A DNA stretch of 24,868 nucleotides from an uncultured Acetatifactor sp. (GTDB lineage Bacteria > Bacillota > Clostridia > Lachnospirales > Lachnospiraceae): contig CAJUGL010000050.1 in assembly GCA_910586515.1 (NCBI GenBank), forward strand, positions 1-24,868, read 5' to 3'. Positions within the stretch are counted from its first letter, which is position 1. Every line of letters begins with the position of its first letter. This document shows positions 7,818 through 16,343 of this stretch, piece after piece. The position numbers and the translations under genes were made by a program. The notes under the pieces are model-generated. The model saw nothing but the letters and a program-made list of their open reading frames with translations. It searched no databases and had not been told where the DNA came from.

Positions 7818-9163
7818 TTAGTTCGTCCCATAATCAAAGTCAGTAACCATTTTTGACTGGCTCAGCGGAAAGTTGGAGAAAAGATGTACGGTACATATGT
7901 TTCGGAGAAGCCGCGCCCGTCCTACGGCCTGTTCCAGTTCACTCTCAATCATCCAGAAATGAATCTTTCTCAGATTTTTATTTTGAAATGTGGTAAACCG
8001 GAAACGGTATCCATTATGCTCCACATCCTGAAGAGCCATTTTTTCGTCCTCATCAAATTCTATCCCCATTGAAAAAGCTGCCAGCTTATATAAAAATTCC
8101 GCATGGTATGGAGTCCCCAGATGCTCTTAAAGATAATATCTTCATCTATAATAATAGAATCAAACTCATTAAGCCTGTCTATATCCATATTCAACAGATA
8201 GCGGTGCGTGGTAACAATACAGCCTTTCCATGTTTTCAATTTGTCACGCTTTCTCATATATTTCTCCAGGCATGGTACATCTTCCTTTTTCAACTGTTTC
8301 TGGATATATGGGTGTACCAGATAATGCCGGCCACTTTTATACATCTTCTGAATATAATTCCAGACTCCAGACGGTATTTCATTTTTAATTTCTTCTAAGG
8401 ATGGTGTTACCATGACCTTTATACCCTGCCTTTTCGCTTTCTCATAAATCTCCCTCTTCAGGAGATTGGTTGGCGCTGCAATGATGAATCTCGCTTCCGG
8501 ATATTCCTCCATAAGTTTTAAATAACTATGTGACTTTCCTCCTCCAGTCTGGGCCTTAATTACATAAAACTTTTTTTCATTTGCACAAAAAGCTCTATGG
8601 ATAGATCTGTAAATGTCCTCCTGCATTTTTTCTATCGTACTAAACTCTTCATGGTATCCGGTAATTTTCTCCATCATCCCACGCTTCAAATGTACTGTAG
8701 AGAGGATATTCCTGCAGTGTCTGCATTCCCTATAATAAGGGCAATATTTATCACAGCTTTCTGGAGCATAATCATGTTGCGCCATATACGAAAGATGTGC
8801 TTTCCATTTCCTGTTTTTGTTATCATCTGCATACAAGTCCTGATATTCCAGTCTTTTTTCCATGAAATATTTTGTCCCTGTTTCTATATGTATCAGATTA
8901 GTAGCAATACCAAATAATTCATCGTGGGGCAATTTTCTTATACCGGTCGAAAAGTCGTGAAATAATCTGCACTTCGTAAACATATCCTGCAAAACTCCGG
9001 CTCTGAGTGGTTTATGGTTTTTCATTTTTTTATCCGGAGTTTTGACAGAAGAATTTCTGGTGTTGGAGTTATTAAAATTTATAAGATAATATCTATTTGG
9101 GGAAATTTCGCCATTTGCTTTTATATTAGAATTATCCTGATCATATATAATAGTTGTTGGCAT
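7818..9163 (-). pseudogene. Superfamily 2 helicase with zinc-finger-like N-terminus, internally deleted
   Basis: The N-terminal piece (stop at 8060) has a Cys cluster CDKYCPYYRECRHC, a Walker A AQTGGGKSHSY, and a motif II reading IIIDEDI. Soon after this the frame changes: the other frame reads HLGTPYHAEFLYKLAAF and goes on, through WMIESELEQAVGRARLLR (motif VI-like), to a stop at 7818. Only about 60 residues separate motif II from motif VI instead of the usual few hundred, so the middle of the helicase has been deleted, with a frame change, near 8120-8135. The ATG at 9163 lies 14 bases after the transposase stop and has no good ribosome site. The protein probably worked with the neighbouring initiator-like product. 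This is not the helicase of the ICE fragment. Inactive as it stands. Confidence 0.75.
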
Positions 9164-9177
9164 AATGCCAGCTTATT

Positions 9178-9663
9178 TTATACGAAAGAAGCCAGATCAA
9201 AATCCTCATTATTGGGAAGAAATGCCAGCTTGCATTTCTTTTCCAGGTTGACTAATCCGCTTCTACCGTATACAATACGTTTTAGCAGTTTGAATTTGTT
9301 GTTGTTTCCTTCAACAAATCCAGAACTTACATCAAAGGATATCGCATTCTTGACAGGGGCGATGTCCTTTTTTATTCCATTACAGAATGATTTTATTTCA
9401 CTGTCCTCATACTTCTCCAGAAATCCGTCCAAACGGTCCGGCTCTTTCCCCATCAAAATGGAGTGGAACTCCCGGAAGATTTCTTTTACCCTGGCAGCAG
9501 CAGGGAATTTCTCCCTGATAGCGCCGATATGCTCATCAACTTCTTTATCCATTTTGGTCTTGGGATTGACAGTCAGCATATACTTCAGCAGACTTGTGCG
9601 GCTGATAACAGTCACGTCAGGTGGATATATCCATTCCGTCAGATATTTCACATTGAAAGCTGG
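9178..9663 (-). pseudogene. ISL3 family transposase, C-terminal fragment
   Basis: About 160 residues resembling the C-terminal third of DDE transposases of the ISL3 family: FREFHSILMGKEPDRLDGFL, KSFCNGIKKDIAPVKNAI, SGFVEGNNNKFKLLKR (with the family's catalytic glutamate in VEGN) and IVYGRSGL. The N-terminal zinc-finger/HTH region and the first catalytic aspartates are missing. Homology fades around FNVKYLTEWIYPPD; upstream codons are only the antisense of the next gene. No terminal inverted repeat was found at either side. A dead remnant. Confidence 0.8.
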
Positions 9664-9669
9664 CCTGCC

Positions 9670-10291
9670 CGGGAAGTTAACTGCCGTGGAGCAGATCAGA
9701 GCGTCCATTGACAGCGGATGCGGGGCTGTTGCCTGGGACATCAGCGGCTGTGAATGGGGAATTCTCACCGGCTATGATGACGAAGCCGCCTGCTTCGATA
9801 CGTTGAAAATTGACGGCAGCCGAAGCCAGGTGCCCTATGAAAAGCTTGGAAAACTGGAGCTTCCGATCTTATCCGTTCTGACGATTTTGGGAAAACAGGA
9901 AAAAGCAGCAGCCGATATCGTTGCGGAAACCAAACGCACTGCCGCATCCCATCTGAAAGGGGAAGAATGGTGTGAAAATGCAGCAGGACTGGCTGCCTAT
10001 GAGGCGCTGATCTCCTTTGTCCGGGATAAGCTGACAGCGGACACAGCCTGGAATCTGGAGTATTATCTGGGAACCTATGGCGCACTGAAATGGTACGCCT
10101 GGAAGTTCTTTGAGCGGTATGGAGAGACAGAACTGGCAGGGCTTTACAGAACCGTATATGAGGCGTGGAAAAAGGCATTTGATATAAAACAGTCACAGGA
10201 CCTAACGCGGGAGGATGTGAGAGCAGAGATCCTGCAATGCCTGCGCACAGCAGAGCAGGCAGAACAGGAAGCGCTCCGGCAGATGGCTTAG
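9670..10291 (+). pseudogene. 3' part of a gene cut by the mobile DNA (papain/C39-like fold, tentative)
   Basis: From about KLTAVEQIRASIDSGCGAVA the plus frame becomes convincing protein: AWDISGCEWGILTGYDDE, then VPYEKLGKLELPILSVL, then a helical C-terminal half (EEWCENAAGLAAYEALISF, NLEYYLGTYGALKWYAWKFF) to a stop at 10291. A 'GYDD' strand following a strand with 'EWG' is seen in BtrH/C39-peptidase-like proteins that read 'a-GRPV...GYD', so a papain-like fold without clear catalytic residues is possible; this is a weak guess. The 5' end and any catalytic Cys are missing because transposase sequence begins at about 9665. Probably non-functional, and marks the chromosomal side of the insertion. 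Confidence 0.6.
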
Positions 10292-10395
10292 GAAGCATGC
10301 AGAGTTTACCGGAGAATCCTGCGTCTGGAAGCCCGAAAAACAGGGAAAAACCAAGCCCTTCAGCGTTCTGCCTGACCTGAAAAAACAGCAGCCAT

Positions 10396-10437
10396 GGACC
10401 CGTCAGCGTTAGCCGCAAGCCGCGCTCTGACGGGTCC
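10396..10437. terminator. Inverted repeat between convergent genes, probable terminator
   Basis: GGACCCGTCAG (10396-10406) pairs perfectly with CTGACGGGTCC (10427-10437). It lies between the plus-strand remnant and the 3' end of ileS. On the minus strand a run of six T follows about ten bases after the stem; on the plus strand there is no T run. Most likely serves ileS. Confidence 0.55.
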
Positions 10438-10460
10438 TGACACTGTCTGCCCCAGTGTGT

Positions 10461-13400
10461 TTATACCTTTTCCACGGCAATGGTAACCTTCTCGCCGTTC
10501 ACATTCCATTCCTTCGCCACTGCGAAATCTTTCCCCTCTGTCAGCTCCTCCGCAAGCACTTTTCCGGAGATGGAATCTCTGTTCCGGGCGGCGATTTCCG
10601 CCAGTTTTGCATTGCCGTTCACGGATACCCGGATGTGGTCCATAACCTCAAAGCCCGCGTCCTTGCGCATGGTCTGGATCTTGCTGATAAGCTCGTAGAC
10701 AAAGCCCTCTTCGATGAGATCCTCCGTCAGATTGGTATCCAGAACCACGGTCATCTTCCCGTTCTCCTGGGAGACATAGCCGCACTTCTGCGTCATATCA
10801 ATGAGCAGATCCTCCTTTGTCAGCTCTACGTTTACACCGTTCACCTCATAGGCAAGCTTCCCGTTTGCATTCAGCTCATCCATGGCGGTATTGCCGTCCA
10901 AAGCTGCAAGAGTTTTCTGGATGCCGCCCAGCTGCTTGCCGTATTTGGGACCTACCGTGCGCAGCTGGGGCTTGAAGGTGTAGGTGGTGTAGTCCCGGAC
11001 GTCCTCCGTGTAAACCACTTCCTTCACGTTCAGCTCCTCCTCGATGATGGTGGTATAGAAGCTGTCCAATCCGGCTTTTGCGCTGCCTGCCTCCGCTTTA
11101 TCCCCCTGTTCCGACACAGCCTCTTCCGCCCTGTCAGCCACCTTCACGTACATTCTGCTGATGGGCTGACGGTTCTTGATGCTGACCACGTTTCTGCAGG
11201 CCCGGCCCAGTACCACAGCCTCCAGAACTTCCTCCATATCCGCCTCCAGTTTTCTGTCAATGAAGCGTTCTTCCGCAACCGGGAAATCGCACAGATGGAT
11301 GCTCTCCGGCGCTGCGGAATCCGTGCTGCACACCAGATTCCGATAGATTTCCTCTGTCATAAAGGGAATCATGGGCGCTGCCGCCTTGCAGATCGTCACC
11401 AGAGCCGTATGCAGAGTCATATAGGCATTGATCTTGTCCTGCTCCATGCCCTTTGCCCAGAAGCGCTCCCTGCTGCGGCGCACATACCAGTTGCTCATCT
11501 CCTCCACGAAATCCTGCAGGGCCTTGGCCGCCTCGGTGATGCGGTATTTGTCCAAATTGCCGTCCACCGCTTTCACCACGGTATTGAGCCTGGACAGGAG
11601 CCATTTGTCCATCACAGGCAGTTTTTCGTATTCCAATGTATGCCTGGACGCGTCAAATCCGTCGATATTGGCATACAGCACAAAGAAGGTATAGGTGTTC
11701 CAGAGCTTATCCAGGAACTTGTGCTGCCCCTCCAGTACGGTCTTGCCGGAAAAGCGCTTGGGCAGCCAGGGCGCGCAGCTGCTGTAAAAATACCACCTTA
11801 TGGCATCTGCGCCGAATTCTTCCAGAGCCTCAAAGGGATCCACCACATTGCCCTTGGACTTGCTCATCTTCTGGCCGTCCTCGTCCGCCACCAGACCCAG
11901 AACAATGACATTTTCATAAGGCGCCTTGTTGAACAGCAGCGTGGACTCCGCCAACAGGGAGTAGAACCATCCTCTGGTCTGGTCCACGGCCTCGGAGATG
12001 AATTTCGCCGGGAACTGCTGCTCGAACAGTTCTTTATTTTCAAAAGGATAATGATGCTGTGCAAAAGGCATGGCCCCGGAGTCAAACCAACAGTCGATCA
12101 CCTCGGGCACCCGCTTCATGGTGCTGCCGCACTTGGGGCAGGGGAAGGTCACTTCGTCAATGTAAGGCCTGTGAAGCTCCACCTTCTTGGTGTTCTCATC
12201 CCCGGTCAAATCCGCAAGCTCCTGACGGCTGCCCACGGACACGGTATGCCCGCATTGGCATTCCCAGATATTTAAGGGTGTGCCCCAGTAACGGTTCCGG
12301 GAGATGCCCCAGTCCTGAATATTCTCCAGCCAGTTGCCGAAACGGCCCTCTCCGATGGTTGCCGGGATCCAGTTGATGGTCTTGTTGTTCCGCACCAGGT
12401 CATCCTTCACTGCGGTCATTTTGATGAACCAGGATTCCCTTGCATAGTAGATCAGCGGCGTGTCGCAGCGCCAGCAGAAGGGATAATCATGCTCAAACCT
12501 GGGCGCGGAGAACAATTTCCCCTCTTTGTCCAGATCCTTGATGATCTCCGGATCCGCATCCTTGACGAATTTTCCCCCATAGGGAGTCTGCTCCGTCATA
12601 TGCCCCTTGCCGTCCACAAACTGCACCAGGGGAAGCCCGTACTTTCTGCCCACATTGGCGTCGTCCTCACCGAAGGCAGGGGCAATGTGCACGATGCCTG
12701 TACCGTCGGACATTGTGACATAGTTGTCACAAGTGACATAATGGGCCTTTTTGCCCTGGCGGACAGCTTCCTCTCCGGAACAGGCGAACAGAGGCTCGTA
12801 CTCTTTATGTTCCAGATCCGTGCCCCTGTAGGTCTCAAGCACTTCATAAGCGGCCTTTCCCGCTTCCGCCAGGCTGCCCAGAACCGTGTCCAACAGGGCC
12901 TGGGCCATATAATAGGTATAGCCGTCAGCGGCCTTCACCTTCACATAGGTCTCATCCGGGTTCACACACAGGGCCACATTGGAGGGCAGGGTCCAGGGAG
13001 TGGTGGTCCAGGCCAGGAAATAAGCCTCCTCCCCCACACATTTGAATCTTGCCACAGCGGAGCGTTCCTTCACCGCCTTGTAGCCCTGGGCCACCTCATG
13101 ACTGGACAGCGGGGTGCCGCAGCGGGGGCAGTAGGGCACGATCTTAAAGCCCTTGTACAAAAGGCCCTTGTCCCAGATGGTTTTTAACGCCCACCACTCG
13201 GACTCGATATAATCATCATGATAGGTGACATAGGGATTGTCCATATCCGCCCAAAAGCCCACGGAACCGGAGAATTTCTCCCACATTCCCTTATATTTCC
13301 ACACGCTCTCCTTACATTTGTCGATAAAGGGAGCAAGGCCGTATTCCTCGATCTGCTCCTTGCCGTCCAGTCCCAGAAGCTTCTCCACCTCCAGTTCCAC

Positions 13401-13673
13401 TGGCAGGCCATGGGTGTCCCACCCCGCCTTCCGGGGCACCATATCCCCCTTCATGGTGCGGTACCTGGGGATCATATCCTTGATGGTCCGGGTCTCCACA
13501 TGGCCGATGTGGGGTTTGCCGTTGGCCGTGGGCGGGCCGTCATAGAAGGTGTAGATCGGACCCTCCTTCCGGCTCTCCATGCTCTTCCGGAAGATGTCCT
13601 TCTCCCGCCAGAATTTTTCCACTTCTTTTTCACGTTCCACTAAACTCAAATTCGCCGAAACCGGTTTGTACAT
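10461..13673 (-). CDS. ileS: Isoleucyl-tRNA synthetase
   Basis: 1070 residues. It charges tRNA-Ile with isoleucine in the cytoplasm. Class I signatures are present: PHIGH at residues 54-58 and KMSKSKGN near residue 602. Cys pairs fit zinc binding or structural knuckles (CPRCGTPL, CWRCDTP, CQCGH, CPKCGS). The GWDTHGLPVELEVEKLLGLD stretch and the length (above the about 930 of the E. coli type) place it with the longer type-2-like clostridial IleRS. The editing domain region is present (AWTTTPWTLPSN). The start is firm: GGAGAGGAG stands six to eight bases before the ATG, behind a T-box leader. No break or truncation seen. A 606-codon open frame on the opposite strand is only its shadow. Confidence 0.98.
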   Translation of the reverse strand: MYKPVSANLSLVEREKEVEKFWREKDIFRKSMESRKEGPIYTFYDGPPTANGKPHIGHVETRTIKDMIPRYRTMKGDMVPRKAGWDTHGLPVELEVEKLLGLDGKEQIEEYGLAPFIDKCKESVWKYKGMWEKFSGSVGFWADMDNPYVTYHDDYIESEWWALKTIWDKGLLYKGFKIVPYCPRCGTPLSSHEVAQGYKAVKERSAVARFKCVGEEAYFLAWTTTPWTLPSNVALCVNPDETYVKVKAADGYTYYMAQALLDTVLGSLAEAGKAAYEVLETYRGTDLEHKEYEPLFACSGEEAVRQGKKAHYVTCDNYVTMSDGTGIVHIAPAFGEDDANVGRKYGLPLVQFVDGKGHMTEQTPYGGKFVKDADPEIIKDLDKEGKLFSAPRFEHDYPFCWRCDTPLIYYARESWFIKMTAVKDDLVRNNKTINWIPATIGEGRFGNWLENIQDWGISRNRYWGTPLNIWECQCGHTVSVGSRQELADLTGDENTKKVELHRPYIDEVTFPCPKCGSTMKRVPEVIDCWFDSGAMPFAQHHYPFENKELFEQQFPAKFISEAVDQTRGWFYSLLAESTLLFNKAPYENVIVLGLVADEDGQKMSKSKGNVVDPFEALEEFGADAIRWYFYSSCAPWLPKRFSGKTVLEGQHKFLDKLWNTYTFFVLYANIDGFDASRHTLEYEKLPVMDKWLLSRLNTVVKAVDGNLDKYRITEAAKALQDFVEEMSNWYVRRSRERFWAKGMEQDKINAYMTLHTALVTICKAAAPMIPFMTEEIYRNLVCSTDSAAPESIHLCDFPVAEERFIDRKLEADMEEVLEAVVLGRACRNVVSIKNRQPISRMYVKVADRAEEAVSEQGDKAEAGSAKAGLDSFYTTIIEEELNVKEVVYTEDVRDYTTYTFKPQLRTVGPKYGKQLGGIQKTLAALDGNTAMDELNANGKLAYEVNGVNVELTKEDLLIDMTQKCGYVSQENGKMTVVLDTNLTEDLIEEGFVYELISKIQTMRKDAGFEVMDHIRVSVNGNAKLAEIAARNRDSISGKVLAEELTEGKDFAVAKEWNVNGEKVTIAVEKV

Positions 13674-13770
13674 ATTTTGTCTCCTCTCCCAAATTCAGTC
13701 CTGCTGCCATTTGAAAAGCCGTTTATTCCATTTCAATAGACTTGTTTCCAAACACCCATTCCCATGAGAC

Positions 13771-14118
13771 AAAAAAAGCCCCGTCCTGTAATAGGACGAA
13801 GCATTCTCTTCGTTTAACCACCTCTTACAACGTACATTTCACGAGACCGATACTCCCCCTGAGGGCGTTCTGCCGTCATGAATAATACGCTTTCCCGTAA
13901 CGCGGGAATCTCGTGCAGGACTACTGCCCCGGAACGGAAAACCATCCCTTCTGCGGACCGTTTTCCCTCCCTCTTTCGCCCTGCCTGCTCGGAAGTGATT
14001 TTCGCTGTCCCTCTACTCGCACCGGTCTCCCACCGTCACCGGCTCGCTGTCCCTTTCCCGGACACAGCTACTCTCTTCGTCATGGCATTTCTTCTCTGTG
14101 CTTGGCAACTATCTGTAT
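13771..14118 (-). promoter_or_regulatory. T-box riboswitch controlling ileS (Ile specifier ATC)
   Basis: The leader senses uncharged tRNA-Ile. Specifier: GAAAATCACTTC with the ATC codon at 13997-13999. T-box: AGG, bulge TGGTTAA (13814-13820), ACGAAG, loop, CTTCGTCCT; AGG pairs CCT and ACGAAG pairs CTTCGT to form the antiterminator with a canonical seven-base bulge whose TGGT matches the tRNA ACCA end. The competing terminator is GCTTCGTCCT / AGGACGGGGC (13778-13802) followed by seven T (13771-13777). The middle region carries the stem I elements (AGAGAGTAG, GACAGCGAGCCGG). When tRNA-Ile is uncharged, the antiterminator should form and ileS be read. Confidence 0.95.
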
Positions 14119-14124
14119 TATGCC

Positions 14125-14154
14125 ATTATAGACCTATGGTTTTTCGTTTGTCAA
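14125..14154 (-). promoter_or_regulatory. Promoter of the T-box/ileS transcript
   Basis: On the minus strand TTGACA (14149-14154) and TATAAT (14125-14130) are both perfect consensus with 18 bases between them. Transcription should begin near 14118, at the start of the T-box leader. Confidence 0.9.
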
Positions 14155-14171
14155 GCAGATTCCGAAAAAAC

Positions 14172-14200
14172 TTGCCAACAGGCTGCCGACATGGTATACT
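14172..14200 (+). promoter_or_regulatory. Possible plus-strand promoter, divergent from ileS
   Basis: TTGCCA (14172-14177), 17 bases, TATACT (14195-14200). It would give a transcript across a 22-codon open frame (14258-14326) and into the Y RNA region. It is weaker than the Y RNA's own promoter. Confidence 0.45.
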
Positions 14201-14257
14201 TGTCTCACTTCATCAATTCTTTGCACGCTTCTGATGTCCGACATCCTGTAAAAGCTG

Positions 14258-14326
14258 ATGAATGAACTGGACCTGGAAGAAGCTGCCGCAATAGCCAAAA
14301 TAGAAAAATACTGGAAAAAAGTCTAA
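14258..14326 (+). CDS. Possible 22-residue peptide or gene remnant
   Basis: MNELDLEEAAAIAKIEKYWK plus KV, then TAA. The peptide would be a good amphipathic helix, but no ribosome site precedes the ATG, and an in-frame TAA lies just two codons upstream. It may be the tail of an old gene. Very uncertain. Confidence 0.2.
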   Translation: MNELDLEEAAAIAKIEKYWKKV

Positions 14327-14334
14327 ACTATATC

Positions 14335-14363
14335 TTAACAAAGTCCTGTATCGCGACGATAAT
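14335..14363 (+). promoter_or_regulatory. Promoter of the Y RNA
   Basis: TTAACA (14335-14340), exactly 17 bases, GATAAT (14358-14363). The predicted start, six to seven bases further at about 14370, coincides with the 5' end of the closing stem of the RNA. Confidence 0.75.
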
Positions 14364-14369
14364 ATTGAT

Positions 14370-14513
14370 GAACTGCCCCGATGCGTAGGATACGGTTACT
14401 TCGACTGTGGATCGCGTTGTTGCGGGTTCGACCCCCGCCTGCCGTGCAAGACCGGCAGTAGCTCAATGGTAGAGCGCGTATACCGTTTCCGCCCTTTCTC
14501 GGGGCAGTTTTTT
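14370..14513 (+). ncRNA. yrlA: Bacterial Y RNA (YrlA-like) with tRNA-like domain
   Basis: About 144 nt. The ends pair: AACTGCCCCGA (14371-14381) with TCGGGGCAGTT (14499-14509), 11 bp, followed by a T run that also ends the transcript. A further short helix, ATACG (14390-14394) with CGTAT (14477-14481), continues inwards. Inside is a permuted tRNA: T arm GCGGG-TTCGACC-CCCGC (14422-14438), acceptor stem CTGCCG/CGGCAG closed by an eight-base loop (14439-14458), TA, then D arm GCTC-AATGGTA-GAGC (14461-14475). The anticodon arm is replaced by the long stem holding both ends. The 5' strand CCGATGCGTAGG resembles the Ro60-binding segment of Y RNAs (CCGAUGGUAG in human hY4). Known YrlA RNAs bind Rsr/Ro60 through this stem and tether exonucleases or mimic tRNA. 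The Rsr gene follows 115 bases downstream. Not a normal tRNA gene. Confidence 0.85.
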
Positions 14514-14627
14514 CATCTAAAATTTTAACCCGGAAAATGCCCGCCGGAAAAGCAGAACCCGGCTTCCTGAAAAAGCAGTCCCAACTGCCGCGCAGAAGCC
14601 CGGCGCCGGGAAAAGGAGGGGATAAAC

Positions 14628-16271
14628 TTGAGCCGCTTTCGAAATGTCCTGAACAATGCCAGGAAAAGCGAAACCGTGAAAAACTTTATGGATGGGGAAT
14701 CCTACCGCATCAACCCACTGGATACCCTGAAGATGCTCACCGCATCTTCCATTTTCGGTGAGCCTTCCTATTACCGGAACGGCGGTTTGGGGGAGAATGT
14801 CCGGGATGCCCAATACCGGCGCTGTGATCTGTTGGAAGGATACCTGCTTTTTGCAGATGACTGGGACGGCCGCACTACAACGGAAATCATGGAGCAGGCC
14901 ATAGACGATGCCCTGACTGCGGATTTTGAAGGCACCCTTCGCTGGGCGGTTACCCTGAGGCAGGATTTTTTCATGCGCCTGAATCCCCAGGTAATCATGG
15001 TGCGGGCAGCGATGCATCCCGAAAGAAAAACCTTTACCGAGAATAATCCTGGGTTCTTTCCCCGGCTGCAGCGCCTGGCCATGAGCCGGGGCGACGATGC
15101 ATTATCCCAATTGGCATACTTCTTATATCGGAATCGCGGTAAACGGAATATGCCCAGTCTTCTGAAGCGTTCCCTTGCGGAAAAACTGGAAAGCCTGGAC
15201 CCTTATCAGGCTGCCAAATACAAAAATGCGGAAATAGGTCTCCGAGACGCCGTGCGCATTACCCATGCCCACTCTCCTGTCATCGATGAATTCATGACAA
15301 CGGGAACCCTGAATCTGCCCGCTCAAAAAAAGACCTGGGAGAACCTTCGTTCCCAGGGAATGCGTTGGAAAGACATCTTCCGCCAGATCTCCATGGGGCA
15401 TATGGCCCTGCTGCGGAATCTCAGGGGTGTCTTTTCCGAGACGGAGGACGCCGCCTTCTGCAGGGAATATCTGGAACGCCTTAAAGCCGGAGTAGCCGGA
15501 GGCAGACAGTTTCCCTTCCGCTACTACAGCGCCTATACGGCAGTGGAAAAAAGCGGCTGTTTCCACAAACCGCTGATTCTGGATGCCCTGGAGGAGTGCA
15601 TGGATCTGTCCATGGAAAATCTGCCGAAATTCCGCGGCAAGACCATGTGCCTGTCGGACAATTCCGGCTCTGCCTGGGGAGCCATCCCTTCCGAATACGG
15701 CACGGTCCAGGTAGCTGTCATTGACAATCTCTCCTCCGTCATTGCCTCCGCTGCTTCGGATGAGGGATATGTGGGCAAGTTCGGCGACCGGCTTAAAGTG
15801 TTTCCCGTTTCCCGCCGGGGCCAGATCCTGCGCCAGTGCCAGGCCATTTCCCAGACCATGAATGCCGATGTGGGCGGCGCCACCGAGGGCGGTATCTGGG
15901 AATTTTTCTCCCGGGCCATTGAACAGAAAGAGCATTGGGATCAGATCTTCATCTATTCCGATCAACAGGCAGGACATGGAGGGCTGTACGGCACCAACGC
16001 CCAACAGATCGTCTACCGTGAGCAGGGCTTCGGCTGCCGCGGCTTCGGCAGAAGGGGCGACGGCACCTATATCAATGTGTTTGATCTGGTTCTGGCCTAC
16101 CGCAGGAAAGTGAATCCTGATGTAAATGTATTTTCCATACAGACTGCAGGCTACAATAATGTCTGCATACCGGAATATGCCTACCGTACCTGCATCCTCT
16201 ACGGATGGACGGGAAAGGAGCTGAACTTTGCCAGGGAAATGATTGATCTCTGGAATGGCCAGAATCCCTGA
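14628..16271 (+). CDS. rsr: Ro60-like TROVE domain RNA-binding protein
   Basis: 547 residues, close to Ro60 orthologues. TTG start, chosen because AAAGGAGGGG lies eight bases before it and homology begins at once. The N-terminal TROVE ring of HEAT-like helices carries the usual landmarks (TLRWAVTLRQDFFMRLNPQV, GMRWKDIFRQISMGHMALLR). The C-terminal vWA domain has a complete MIDAS site: DNSGS (residues 344-348), threonine in GGATEGG (419) and aspartate in IYSDQQ (445). Ro60 rings bind Y RNA on the outer surface and the single-stranded 3' ends of misfolded RNAs in the central hole; bacterial Rsr with a Y RNA can guide PNPase in RNA decay and helps after stress. The Y RNA gene immediately upstream is the natural partner. 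Codon use resembles the flanking genes. Followed by a hairpin terminator. Confidence 0.95.
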   Translation: MSRFRNVLNNARKSETVKNFMDGESYRINPLDTLKMLTASSIFGEPSYYRNGGLGENVRDAQYRRCDLLEGYLLFADDWDGRTTTEIMEQAIDDALTADFEGTLRWAVTLRQDFFMRLNPQVIMVRAAMHPERKTFTENNPGFFPRLQRLAMSRGDDALSQLAYFLYRNRGKRNMPSLLKRSLAEKLESLDPYQAAKYKNAEIGLRDAVRITHAHSPVIDEFMTTGTLNLPAQKKTWENLRSQGMRWKDIFRQISMGHMALLRNLRGVFSETEDAAFCREYLERLKAGVAGGRQFPFRYYSAYTAVEKSGCFHKPLILDALEECMDLSMENLPKFRGKTMCLSDNSGSAWGAIPSEYGTVQVAVIDNLSSVIASAASDEGYVGKFGDRLKVFPVSRRGQILRQCQAISQTMNADVGGATEGGIWEFFSRAIEQKEHWDQIFIYSDQQAGHGGLYGTNAQQIVYREQGFGCRGFGRRGDGTYINVFDLVLAYRRKVNPDVNVFSIQTAGYNNVCIPEYAYRTCILYGWTGKELNFAREMIDLWNGQNP

Positions 16272-16293
16272 GCTGCCCGATCAATAGAATATT

Positions 16294-16325
16294 GACACCG
16301 CCCCGGGTTCCCGGGCAGCGGTGTC
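16294..16325. terminator. Terminator after rsr
   Basis: GACACCGC (16294-16301) pairs with GCGGTGTC (16318-16325), and within the loop CCCGGG repeats can pair. It lies 23 bases after the rsr stop. There is no T run, so strength is uncertain. Confidence 0.55.
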
Positions 16326-16343
16326 CTCATAAAGAATGAATTC

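Noticed and set aside
4029..9163. Both helicase pieces as one ICE helicase split by an insertion
   Set aside because: The piece at 7818-9163 has its own Walker A, Cys cluster and motif VI and is unlike the ICE helicase; two different genes.
10455..12275. 606-codon open frame on the plus strand
   Set aside because: Lies exactly antisense to ileS, whose protein is certain; the long frame follows from its codon bias.
13878..14234. 118-codon plus-strand open frame
   Set aside because: Antisense to the T-box leader and its promoter; no ribosome site and no protein-like character.
14422..14475. tRNA gene
   Set aside because: T arm comes before the D arm, the acceptor stem is closed by a loop and there is no anticodon arm; fits a Y RNA, not a tRNA.
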